From positions 95,733-159,732 of the forward strand of contig NZ_BMZR01000005.1 of the NCBI RefSeq assembly GCF_014652895.1: 64,000 bases of DNA, read 5' to 3'. Positions 26,613-35,461 of the stretch are shown one piece after another. Position numbers and translations under genes: made by a program. The notes under the pieces are model-generated. The model did not search any database, had not been told where the DNA came from, and saw only the letters and a program-made list of their open reading frames with translations. Position 1 is the stretch's first letter; each line of letters begins with the position of its first letter. This DNA comes from Psychrobacter glaciei (GTDB lineage Bacteria > Pseudomonadota > Gammaproteobacteria > Pseudomonadales > Moraxellaceae).

Positions 26613-28196
26613 ATGCTTAATATCACTGCGACCAGACAAGCCATCAAGAAGCGCTTTAAACGCAAAAAATCACCAGCAGCGCCGCCAGTAGATTGTGATG
26701 TGCTTATCGTCGGTGCAGGGCTTGCCGGTATCGGGATGGCCTGTCAATTGCAACAACGCAAGCCAAAAAAGAAAGTGAGTAAGCAGGCAAAAACGCCACC
26801 ATTTATCGTATTAGAAAAGCGCTCGGATCTAGGTGGTACTTGGGATTTATTTACGTATCCTGGTATTCGCTCTGACTCTGATGCCTTGACCTTTGGCTAT
26901 AGTTTTAGACCGTGGTTAGATCATCGAATGCTGGCAGCAGGTGAAGACATTAAGAGTTATATCGCTGATACGGCGCGTGAATTTGGCATTACTGAACATA
27001 TTCGCTATCAGCATGAAGTGCAGCAGTTGTCGTGGTCAAGCCATGATCAACAGTGGTCAGCCACGATCAAAAATCATGTGAGCGGTGAGGTGTCTACGTT
27101 GACCGCAAACTTCGTCGTCGGGGCAACCGGCTATTATGACTATGAGCAGGGTTATCAACCGCATTTTGAAAAGGAAGAAGATTTCCAAGGTCAAATCGTC
27201 CATCCGCAGCATTGGAACAACGTTGATTATCATGATAAAAAAGTGGTCATTATTGGTAGCGGTGCCACAGCGATGACGTTGTTGCCTGCGATGGTCAATG
27301 AAGACGATGGTCAATGCGTGCAGCACGTTACGATGTTGCAACGTTCGCCGACTTATGTGGCAAGCGTACCTGGCGATGATTATGCGCTTGAGTGGCTATC
27401 TGCTAAATTTTCGCCTTTATCAAAACAGCAAGCTTATACGCTATTGCGGGCGCGTAACGTCTTAAGACAGCAAGGCGTTTATCAGTTTGCTGCCCATGCA
27501 CCGAAAGTGTTAAAAGCGCTATTAACCTATGGCGTGAAAAGAGAGTTAAAAGGTAGTGGTGTCGCTGTTGATCATTTTGTTCCTGCTTACAATCCATGGG
27601 ATGAGCGACTCTGTGCGGTGCCAGATGGTGACTTATTCAATACCTTGCACAGCAAAAGAGCAGGGGTGGTCACTGACCAAATCAGCCACTTTACTAAAAC
27701 GGGCATCATGCTTGAGTCGGGTAAACATCTCGATGCTGATATTATTGTCACCGCAACGGGATTGAAGCTGCAAATGCTCGGCGGCGCGTCATTGTATATT
27801 GATGGTCAGCCAGTCAAAGTGGGTGCACGTATGACCTACAAAGCAGTCCTAGTTGAGGATGTGCCCAATATGGCCGTGATGTTTGGTTATATCAATGCTT
27901 CGTGGACTTTAAAGGTAGACTTAGCTTCTCAGTATATCGTACGGCTACTTGATTATATGCAGACCCATCGTTATCAGGTCGCTGTGCCACAAGCTGAGAC
28001 CAAGCGTGAAAAGGTACAAGTTCAGTCAGATACGGTGATGGGTGCGCTATCGGCGGGTTATATTAAGCGAGCTCAGGACGAGTTGCCCAAGCAAGGCGAT
28101 CGCTACCCTTGGCATGTGACGAATAATTATGTCAGCGACCGCATTATGCTCAAACACCGTAAAATAAAAGATGACTGGTTACGTTTTAGCCGTTAG
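26613..28196 (+). CDS. Flavin-containing monooxygenase (Baeyer-Villiger type)
   Basis: This 527-residue flavoprotein has an N-terminal FAD-binding Rossmann motif (VLIVGAGLAGIGMA near residue 30), a YPGIRSDSDA segment, a second NADPH-binding motif (VVIIGSGATAMTL) and the BVMO-like fingerprint FQGQIVHPQHW between them. The final Pro/Asp of the canonical fingerprint is Asn here. Likely reactions are oxygenation of a ketone or a heteroatom; the substrate is unknown. A basic stretch (KKRFKRKKS) precedes the FAD domain. Its 3' end overlaps the convergent dehydrogenase gene by 11 bases. Confidence 0.88.
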   Translation: MLNITATRQAIKKRFKRKKSPAAPPVDCDVLIVGAGLAGIGMACQLQQRKPKKKVSKQAKTPPFIVLEKRSDLGGTWDLFTYPGIRSDSDALTFGYSFRPWLDHRMLAAGEDIKSYIADTAREFGITEHIRYQHEVQQLSWSSHDQQWSATIKNHVSGEVSTLTANFVVGATGYYDYEQGYQPHFEKEEDFQGQIVHPQHWNNVDYHDKKVVIIGSGATAMTLLPAMVNEDDGQCVQHVTMLQRSPTYVASVPGDDYALEWLSAKFSPLSKQQAYTLLRARNVLRQQGVYQFAAHAPKVLKALLTYGVKRELKGSGVAVDHFVPAYNPWDERLCAVPDGDLFNTLHSKRAGVVTDQISHFTKTGIMLESGKHLDADIIVTATGLKLQMLGGASLYIDGQPVKVGARMTYKAVLVEDVPNMAVMFGYINASWTLKVDLASQYIVRLLDYMQTHRYQVAVPQAETKREKVQVQSDTVMGALSAGYIKRAQDELPKQGDRYPWHVTNNYVSDRIMLKHRKIKDDWLRFSR

Positions 28197-29142
28197 CATT
28201 TTGGTGGCTATCAATAAAGTCAGCGACTTGGTTGCTTAGCATTTGCCATAGGGTTTCTTGCGCACTCTTGCTGCCCCACGCATTGTGCGGACTAAATATG
28301 ACACGTGGATGGTTAGCAAGGGTCAATAAAGGGTCGTCTTTGACAATCGGCTCTTGCTCAAATACATCGCTGGCATAGCCGATGACTTGCTTATTGTTGA
28401 TGGCATCGGTCAGTGCTTGGCTATCGACAACGCCGCCGCGAGCCACATTGACGATAAGCGGTTGCTTGGTCATTTTTGCCAAGGTGGCTTTATTAATGAG
28501 ATGTTGGGTTTGCTCGTTTAATGGACAATGCAAGCTCAACACATCAGCGCGGGCAAGCACTTCATCAAACGCGGTATAGTCGTCATTACGTGGTGTCTGT
28601 GCTTGATGTTCCGCCCACAATACCGTCATGCCAAAAGCACGAGCAATCTCGGTGACGCGTTTACCAATAGTGCCGACCCCAATAATCCCTAGCGTTTTAT
28701 CTTCCAAATCTATCAACGGAATATCCAGCAGGCAAAAATTACCGTTTGCCTGCCATGTGCCGTCAGCGACTTTTTGATGATAATAAATACCGGCACGCAT
28801 AGCTGTCAGCATGAGCATAAAGGTATGCTCAGGCACGCTTTTAACCGCGTAACCTGCGACGTTATATAGCGCGACATTATGCTCAACACAAGCCTCTTGG
28901 TCGACGTTATTCATACCGGTCGCTGTCAGCTGGATAAGCTTCAGGTTGGGGAGTTTGCTTATTACGTCAGCGTCAATTTGGACTTTATTGGTGATGATAA
29001 TATCAGCGTCTTTGCAGCGCGCCAAAATGACCTCATTGTCTTTTGGCGTGTCATCATAAATCACATAATCACTGATGCCTGTCGGTGCTGGCAAGTCGAC
29101 GCCATCAGAAAACGTACCTTTATCTAAAAAAACCGCTTGCAT
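28186..29142 (-). CDS. D-2-hydroxyacid dehydrogenase (glycerate dehydrogenase-like)
   Basis: This 318-residue NAD-dependent enzyme has the Rossmann motif GIIGVGTIGKRV, LTATGMNNVD in the substrate domain and the catalytic Arg, Glu and His in NVARGGVVD, FEQEP and SPHNAWGS. The ATGMNNVD segment and overall pattern resemble HprA/hydroxypyruvate reductase, which interconverts hydroxypyruvate and D-glycerate. Other 2-hydroxyacids are possible. AAGGAA precedes the ATG at 29142. The 3' end overlaps the flavin monooxygenase gene on the opposite strand. Confidence 0.9.
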   Translation of the reverse strand: MQAVFLDKGTFSDGVDLPAPTGISDYVIYDDTPKDNEVILARCKDADIIITNKVQIDADVISKLPNLKLIQLTATGMNNVDQEACVEHNVALYNVAGYAVKSVPEHTFMLMLTAMRAGIYYHQKVADGTWQANGNFCLLDIPLIDLEDKTLGIIGVGTIGKRVTEIARAFGMTVLWAEHQAQTPRNDDYTAFDEVLARADVLSLHCPLNEQTQHLINKATLAKMTKQPLIVNVARGGVVDSQALTDAINNKQVIGYASDVFEQEPIVKDDPLLTLANHPRVIFSPHNAWGSKSAQETLWQMLSNQVADFIDSHQNANG

Positions 29143-29502
29143 GGCTATTCCTTATCTCATTGTTATTTTAAATGGGTTTGCATGATTATCGGCTTAATGT
29201 AGCATGTTGTTGAATGGTTTTTAATGATGAGTCGTTATCTTATTATTTTATATGACCAACTTATGCTTGGCATTGAAATAATCTTGCATCAATCTGCTCT
29301 TGAAAAGTCAACTTAACGCACTCATCTAGCCGCTAACGTTATATAATGGTTCGGCCAAAACGTTGGCTTGATTTATGTGGCTGCTTTGCACTGACGTTTT
29401 TTGACGGGTAGCGGCGTGAGTAAGTAACCTTTGCCAGCATTACTAGCCACCATTGCTAACTACCTATTTTCTTATCATCTGAGTACAAAAAGACATCGCC
29501 TT
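29143..29502. other. Intergenic region between divergent dehydrogenase gene and rapA
   Basis: This 360-bp region contains a TATAAT-type -10 at 29342-29347 on the plus strand, with no good -35. The 72 bases before the rapA start are in frame with it but do not resemble the family. No other feature is seen. Confidence 0.45.
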
Positions 29503-32391
29503 ATGACTATCTCTATCGCTTCATTGCACAGCACCGAATTCGCCGTTGGTCAACGTTATTTATCTGATACGGAGTCCGAGTTGGGCTTAGGTGTGGTCAT
29601 CGATGTAGACGACCGATGTGTACATATTTTATTTCCGCAAAGTGAAGAGACGCGCGTCTATGCGAAAAACTCCGCGCCATTATCACGCGTGGTGTTCAAA
29701 GTTGGCGATAGCATTTATGACCAAGACGGCAAGTGCTATCTAGTCAATGCGGTTGATGAAGTGATGGGCGTGCTCAAATACGGTGTTGATGAACACGAGC
29801 GCGGCATCATGGAAACCCGTCTCGCTGCCAACATCACCTTGGCTAAGCCGCTTGAGCGTCTGCTAGCTGGTCGTATTGAGCGCGGTGATTGGTATGAGCT
29901 GCGTCAAGATATCTTGCGTATGCAATCGGCGCTTGCTGGTCATCCACTCAAAGGCATGATGGGCGCACGTGTCGATATCATTGAGCATCAGCTCTATATC
30001 GCCCATGAAGTTGGCAAGCGTATCGCACCGCGTGTGTTGCTCGCTGACGAAGTGGGTCTGGGTAAAACCATCGAAGCGGGTTTGATTATTCATCAGCAGT
30101 TGTTAACGGGCAAAGCTGAGCGTGTGCTTATCCTAGTGCCAGACAGTCTACAATATCAGTGGATGATTGAGCTGCGTCGTCGCTTTAACTTAAATTTTGC
30201 TTTATTTGATTTGGTACGTGCGGCAGCCATTAAAGAACACGATCCTGAACAAAATGTCTTTGCGACTGAGCAATGTATCATTGCTGGTATGGATTTGTTG
30301 CTCGACCATCCTGACTTGTATGATCAAGCGATGGATGCAGGGTTTGATTTATTAGTGGTCGATGAGGCGCATCATCTGCATTGGGACGAGGCGCAAGGCG
30401 GCAACGATAAATATGACTTGATTGCTGACTTTGCCGAAGAGACGCCAGGGGTTATGCTACTGACAGCGACGCCTGAACAGCTTGGGGCACAAAGTCACTT
30501 TGCTCGATTGCGTTTGCTCGATCCAGATCGCTTTGATGATTTGGATGAGTTTATCGATGGTCAAGAAGCTTTTGCTGAAACGGCTGCTGTCGCTGGTGTG
30601 TTAATCGAAGATAAGCCTTTGAGCGACAGTCAAATTGCCGCGTTAAGCAGTTTGCTAGACATCAGCATGGATGAGTTGGCAACGATTAATGATGATGAAA
30701 AACTGCGTACACATGCGCTCAATGAGCTATTAGATCGTCATGGTACGGGCCGTATTTTATTCCGTAATACTCGTGAGAGTGTTAAAGGGTTTTATGGTCG
30801 TAGCAGTCAGCCTTATCCGCTGCCATTGCCTGCCGCATGGATAGACAGCTATCAAACCACTGGCAAATTGCGCGAGCAGCTATGGGGCGAAGAAAATCAA
30901 CCTGATGGTGGCTGGCTAGAAGACGATCCACGTGTGCCATGGTTGATTGAGATTTTGCGCGGTGAGCTTAAGCACAAAAAAGTATTACTGATTGCCCGTA
31001 GTGGCGCGACCGTTGAGAGTTTGGAGGCGGTATTACGTCTGCATGCAGGCATTAAGACGGCTATCTTTACTGAGCAGATGACGCTACTTGAGCGTGACCA
31101 AGCAGCGGCATTCTTTGCCGACAGTGAAGGCGCACAGATATTATTGTGCTCGGAGATTGGCTCAGAAGGTCGTAACTTCCAGTTTGCCAGCCAGTTGATA
31201 CTATGGGATTTACCTGCCAATCCAGATACCTTGGAGCAGCGTATCGGTCGCTTAGATCGTATCGGACAAACACAACAAATTATGCTGCACGTGCCTTATG
31301 TACAGGGCACAGCGCAAGAGCGATTGTATCATTGGTATCATGATGCGCTGAATATGTTTAATCAGATTTCACCGACCGCGCAGAGTGTACAAGAGCAGTA
31401 TATCCAAGAGCTTAAGCCGATGCTTGAAGGCGCGGATACCGATGCTAATCGTACGATTCTGCAAGGTATTATTGAAGAAGCACAACAGACGCGATTGGGG
31501 CTAGAGGCGCAGCTACAAGCGGGTCGTGATCGCCTATTAGAATATAACTCGTGCCGTCCCCGTGTTGCTGGTCGTATCGCGGACGCCATGCGTGATTTTG
31601 ATGGTCATAATCTATTGCCGCAGTTTATCGAGCGCTTTTTTGCCTCAGCCAATATTGATCACAATATCCAGCGCGATGGTTCGTGGGTGATTGCTCCGAT
31701 TGATAGCACCGAGATTAGTGATTATATCGATGGCCTGCCACTTGGTGATGAAGACGGTATGACCTTGACCTTTGAGCGTGAGCAAGCACTCCAGCGCGAA
31801 GATATCGAATTCATCACTCATGAGCATCCATTGATGCGCGCTATCTATGAGCTGGCGAGTACCAGCACCTTTGGTAATACCACGGTTGCGATGCTAAAAA
31901 GTTCTGCTGTGCCACAAGGTATGGTACTGCTCGAAGTGAATTTCCGTGTCGAAGCGATTGCGCCGAGATTGCTCAATTTGCCAGCGACGTTGACGACACA
32001 AAATATCCGTGTATTTATCAGTGAGCAAGGCAGTGATTTATCCGCCCGTATCAGTGCCGATATGATCATGCCGCATATTGAGCGTCTGGATAAAAACCGT
32101 GCCCGCCAAGTGATTAAAGTACGTGGAGATGTGATTGAGCAGCGTTATTATGAAGCCGAAGACATTGCCCGTCAGCAGCTTGCTGAGATTGGTGAGCAGG
32201 CGAGCGCCCGCTTTAGCCAACAGTGGTCACGTGAAATCAAACGCCTAAAGCACCTACAAACCATCAATCCTAACGTTCGTCCTGCAGAGATTGAGCGTCT
32301 TGAGCAGCTAAAAGCCCAAGGCGAGCAAGCCTTGAGTAATTTATCGCTAGTGCCAGACTCTATCCGCGTGCTAGTGGCAGTAAAACCATAA
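29503..32391 (+). CDS. rapA: RNA polymerase-associated ATPase RapA (HepA)
   Basis: RapA is a Swi2/Snf2 ATPase that binds RNA polymerase and recycles stalled complexes. The 962-residue product matches E. coli RapA in layout. An N-terminal Tudor-like segment (GQRYLSDTESELGLG) is followed by helicase motifs I LADEVGLGKTIEAG near residue 181, II DEAH in LLVVDEAHHLHW near 286, III LLTATPEQLG, and the C-lobe GSEGRNFQFA and QRIGRLDRIGQ. The start at 29503 is chosen by homology. An upstream in-frame TTG at 29431 would add 24 residues. A terminator follows the stop. Confidence 0.96.
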   Translation: MTISIASLHSTEFAVGQRYLSDTESELGLGVVIDVDDRCVHILFPQSEETRVYAKNSAPLSRVVFKVGDSIYDQDGKCYLVNAVDEVMGVLKYGVDEHERGIMETRLAANITLAKPLERLLAGRIERGDWYELRQDILRMQSALAGHPLKGMMGARVDIIEHQLYIAHEVGKRIAPRVLLADEVGLGKTIEAGLIIHQQLLTGKAERVLILVPDSLQYQWMIELRRRFNLNFALFDLVRAAAIKEHDPEQNVFATEQCIIAGMDLLLDHPDLYDQAMDAGFDLLVVDEAHHLHWDEAQGGNDKYDLIADFAEETPGVMLLTATPEQLGAQSHFARLRLLDPDRFDDLDEFIDGQEAFAETAAVAGVLIEDKPLSDSQIAALSSLLDISMDELATINDDEKLRTHALNELLDRHGTGRILFRNTRESVKGFYGRSSQPYPLPLPAAWIDSYQTTGKLREQLWGEENQPDGGWLEDDPRVPWLIEILRGELKHKKVLLIARSGATVESLEAVLRLHAGIKTAIFTEQMTLLERDQAAAFFADSEGAQILLCSEIGSEGRNFQFASQLILWDLPANPDTLEQRIGRLDRIGQTQQIMLHVPYVQGTAQERLYHWYHDALNMFNQISPTAQSVQEQYIQELKPMLEGADTDANRTILQGIIEEAQQTRLGLEAQLQAGRDRLLEYNSCRPRVAGRIADAMRDFDGHNLLPQFIERFFASANIDHNIQRDGSWVIAPIDSTEISDYIDGLPLGDEDGMTLTFEREQALQREDIEFITHEHPLMRAIYELASTSTFGNTTVAMLKSSAVPQGMVLLEVNFRVEAIAPRLLNLPATLTTQNIRVFISEQGSDLSARISADMIMPHIERLDKNRARQVIKVRGDVIEQRYYEAEDIARQQLAEIGEQASARFSQQWSREIKRLKHLQTINPNVRPAEIERLEQLKAQGEQALSNLSLVPDSIRVLVAVKP

Positions 32392-32407
32392 GTTAAAAGT
32401 CTGATAT

Positions 32408-32439
32408 AAAAACGAGGTGTCTAACCGTCTCGTTTTTTT
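32408..32439 (+). terminator. Terminator after rapA
   Basis: The stem AAAACGAG/CTCGTTTT is followed by a run of T. Confidence 0.82.
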
Positions 32440-32461
32440 GTTCATTTATCATAATTGATAT

Positions 32462-32741
32462 TAGGGTCTGTTGAACATTCAAATATTAGGACTGCTGATC
32501 GCTAAAATCGCATCAAACTAGGCGTAAACCGACGATAATGTCGAGACCTTAGCTAGGTTTACAACAACGTTTGGGATGATTTTAGCATCAGCCCCAAGTA
32601 TACAAGCAGGGGCAGGGCTATTTTTTGCCAATGCATGGCGAAATTGTCTACCCTAGAACGACTAGGCGTCAAAAATTTCACTGCGTATTGTCTAAAAAAT
32701 AGCCACTGCCAGTACCACATTTGAATGTTCAACAGACCCTA
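32462..32741. mobile_element. MITE-like element with 21-bp perfect inverted termini and TA flanks
   Basis: GGGTCTGTTGAACATTCAAAT at the left end (from 32464) is exactly inverted at the right end (ending 32739). TA is present on both sides (32462-32463 and 32740-32741). Inside is a second, imperfect inverted repeat (GCTAAAATC blocks near 32498 and 32580). No transposase frame is present. TA duplication fits IS630/Tc1-type or related transposases acting in trans. Confidence 0.85.
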
Positions 32742-33056
32742 TGTGCTTTAGTCGCTAAGTTAGTGCATTCGACGGATACTGGTGGATACACCGCCATTAT
32801 CTAGTCAAAGCTCGCAATTTTGGGTAAGATGTTGGCCTTCTTGCCGAATAATGAATGTTTAATCATCGCGATACTTCATCGGTATTTTTTGTTCTAAAAT
32901 CTCTCTTGTGTATTTTCAGCAAGTGATTTCATATTATTTTACATTCAACCGCAAAGGATCTTGCTCGATATCATATTGATATCGTTGGATGCATGTTTTT
33001 AGATGCCCATTTTTAGATGCTTAGCGTTTTTGATAAAAATAAGGAAACATATCGTC

Positions 33057-33959
33057 ATGTCCGATTATTCGCAACTGATTGATGAGCTGCTGACTACGGT
33101 GGCGCTTATCGAGGTTACTCCTGATGTCTTTGAGGGTAAAAGCCACGATTATGTCGGCAGTCGTATTTTTGGTGGACAAGTGCTTGCCCAAGCCATCATG
33201 GCAGCGGCGCATACACTAGATAAAGACAAACCCTGTCACTCACTGCATGGGTATTTTTTGCGCGGTGGGGACATCACTCAGCCCGTTATTTATCAAGTGC
33301 GCCGCCTACGTGACGGTCGTAGTCTGTCTGCGCGTGAAGTGACCGCGATTCAATATAAAGAAGTGCGTGGCAAGCCACCAGTTGAGCAAGTGATATTTTC
33401 AATGATTGCTTCATTTTCACCGATGGAAGAGGGCTTGGAGTATCAAGAAGATATGCCAGTTTATCCGCCGCCTGAAGATTTGCTCGCTGAGCAGGATTTA
33501 AAAGAAGAATATGTCGGTAAAGTGCCAGACGCGCTCAAAGCCCGTTTTATGCGTCGTCGCCATGTCGAGATTAAGCCAGTCAAACCGCGCGATCCGATTC
33601 ATCCGGAGCCGATGAAACCTAAACAGGCGAACTGGTTGCGCATTCGTGAACTGGGTAAGCAGCCCATTGCTATTCAGCAAGCACTATTGGCGTTCTCTTC
33701 TGATTTTTATCTAGTGGGAACCGGCCTGATGTCGCATGGTGTCAGCTTTATGACTAGTGGCTTACAAGCGGCCAGTATCGATCATTCGATGCATTTTCAT
33801 CGCAATTTTGATTTGAATAACTGGCTATTGTACGACATGTGGAGTGATACCACGTCTAATGCAAAGGGCTTAAACCATGGGCAGTTCTGGCAAGATGGTA
33901 AGCTGGTGGCCACTGTGCAGCAGGAAGGGTTGATGCGCTTGCGAGTGCCAAAGTCTTAG
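33057..33959 (+). CDS. tesB: Acyl-CoA thioesterase II
   Basis: TesB hydrolyses medium and long acyl-CoAs through a double hot-dog fold. The 300-residue protein shows RIFGGQVLAQAIMAA in the first domain, HSLHGYFLRGGD, and the second-domain motifs ASIDHSMHFHR and LNHGQFWQDGKLVATVQQEGLMR. The last holds the catalytic Gln/Thr region. The start at 33057 (MSDYSQLIDEL) is chosen from homology with an AAGGAA site 11 bases upstream. The frame extends to an ATG at 33003 without a site. A strong terminator follows. Confidence 0.95.
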   Translation: MSDYSQLIDELLTTVALIEVTPDVFEGKSHDYVGSRIFGGQVLAQAIMAAAHTLDKDKPCHSLHGYFLRGGDITQPVIYQVRRLRDGRSLSAREVTAIQYKEVRGKPPVEQVIFSMIASFSPMEEGLEYQEDMPVYPPPEDLLAEQDLKEEYVGKVPDALKARFMRRRHVEIKPVKPRDPIHPEPMKPKQANWLRIRELGKQPIAIQQALLAFSSDFYLVGTGLMSHGVSFMTSGLQAASIDHSMHFHRNFDLNNWLLYDMWSDTTSNAKGLNHGQFWQDGKLVATVQQEGLMRLRVPKS

Positions 33960-33986
33960 CTTATTCTGTATTTATGAGCATTAAAT

Positions 33987-34024
33987 AAAAAGCGACTCAC
34001 TATTTATGATGAGTCGCTTTTTTT
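33987..34024. terminator. Terminator after tesB
   Basis: The stem AAAAGCGACTC/GAGTCGCTTTT is followed by T. The A tract on the other side could let it serve the convergent mutY as well. Confidence 0.87.
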
Positions 34025-34093
34025 ATGGCATACGAGATGGTTGTTTAATCAGTTGGTTTGAGCATAATTGGTGTGGAGGCATGGATTATATGA

Positions 34094-35356
34094 TTATTCT
34101 AAAATCTTAACCATCGCGCGTGGCAATCCAAGCGTTGCCTGCGCATCATTAGCATTTAACCAATGAATATTAATCTCTGCTGCTTGTAAGGCTTCGGTTA
34201 TTTCGGCAGTTTGCTTAGCGTTTAAAGTAACGGATTGTGGTGTCAAATACCAATGGAAATGGGTCAGCGAATGCTTAATAGGAGCGTCGTCTAATAAAGT
34301 TTTACTGACTGCTTTTGCTGCCAATTTATGCTTATCTAACCACTCGTTAATAATTTGCTCAGCAGTGGTAAATTCTGTTTCATAAATTTTTTCATTGCTA
34401 GCAACTTTTAATGATTTATCCTCGCTGGCTTCTGATTTTTTAGCAGTCGCCTTACTACCAGCTTTACCGTCAATTTTTTCAACAAACTGCAAAGGCAAAC
34501 TCCACAGTCCACCCCAAATGCCATTATCAGGGCGTTGTAGCCACAATATATTGCCACCAGAATTTTTAATTAACAGTGCATTGCTAAACTTGCTAGGTTT
34601 AGGCTGTTTTTTTGCTTTGACTGGATAATCCGTCTCGCGACCTTGCGCATGGGCTAGGCAGTCTTCCTCTAATGGACACAAAAGACAAGCAGGCTTGCTA
34701 CGGGTACATAATGTCGCACCCATATCCATCATCGCTTGCGCAAATAATCCTGAGTCATCGACAGGCGTTAAACGTTCCGCTAATGCCCATAGATCTTTGG
34801 TCGTGGCTGACTTGGTAATATCGCCGTCAATCGCTGCCCAACGTGTGATTACTCGTTTAACGTTGCCATCGCAGATGACGCCATAATGATGTAATCCCAT
34901 TGCCATAATCGCGCCAGCAGTCGATGGGCCAACTCCAGAAACAGCTTCCCATCCTGCTAGCGTCTGCGGAAAGTCGCCCGTCTCATCAATGACTTCAACT
35001 AATTGCTTCGCGCCTTTATGCAAATTACGCGCGCGTGCATAGTAGCCTAGCCCCGCCCAATGCTCCGCCACGGCATCCCAGTCCGCTGCTGCTAAATCTT
35101 GCACTGTTGGAAAGCTGTCCATGAAACGGGCAAAGTAGGGTAGCACTGTCGTTACTTGCGTCTGTTGCAGCATGACTTCAGATAGCCAAACAATATAAGG
35201 GTTGGGCGTGTCAGTCTGGTGTTGTTGCCAAGGTAAGTCATGGCGACCATTTTCGGCAAACCAATCGAGTAGGCGCGGGGCAAAGGAGTTTAGAGATGTT
35301 GTAGAGTGATTAAAGTTGGTTTCAGAAGGTATAGAGTTGGCAGTTAGCTGGGTCAT
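34094..35356 (-). CDS. mutY: A/G-specific adenine glycosylase
   Basis: MutY removes adenine mispaired with 8-oxoguanine. The 420-residue protein has the catalytic Glu in SEVMLQQTQV, the helix-hairpin-helix VSGVGPSTAGAIMA and the catalytic Asp in GVICDGNVKR. The 4Fe-4S loop is CTRSKPACLLCPLEEDC (spacing C-x6-C-x2-C-x5-C). A C-terminal Nudix-like domain reads 8-oxoG. Compared with E. coli (350 aa) it carries an N-terminal extension and a Lys/Ser/Ala-rich insertion near residues 300-322 inside the C-terminal domain. Confidence 0.96.
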   Translation of the reverse strand: MTQLTANSIPSETNFNHSTTSLNSFAPRLLDWFAENGRHDLPWQQHQTDTPNPYIVWLSEVMLQQTQVTTVLPYFARFMDSFPTVQDLAAADWDAVAEHWAGLGYYARARNLHKGAKQLVEVIDETGDFPQTLAGWEAVSGVGPSTAGAIMAMGLHHYGVICDGNVKRVITRWAAIDGDITKSATTKDLWALAERLTPVDDSGLFAQAMMDMGATLCTRSKPACLLCPLEEDCLAHAQGRETDYPVKAKKQPKPSKFSNALLIKNSGGNILWLQRPDNGIWGGLWSLPLQFVEKIDGKAGSKATAKKSEASEDKSLKVASNEKIYETEFTTAEQIINEWLDKHKLAAKAVSKTLLDDAPIKHSLTHFHWYLTPQSVTLNAKQTAEITEALQAAEINIHWLNANDAQATLGLPRAMVKILE

Positions 35357-35461
35357 AGGCTCTTATATTTGGTTTTTTGAAGGTAAACAATTATACCTGA
35401 TATACGTATTTGCTACGACCCAACCTTGGCATAATACAGTTAAATAATATAATAAAAATAA

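Larger units (their letters stand above)
32392..33056. other. Intergenic region between rapA and tesB
   Basis: This 665-bp region contains the rapA terminator (32408-32439) and a 280-bp inverted-repeat element (32462-32741). The remaining ~315 bases before tesB show nothing I can name. Confidence 0.65.
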
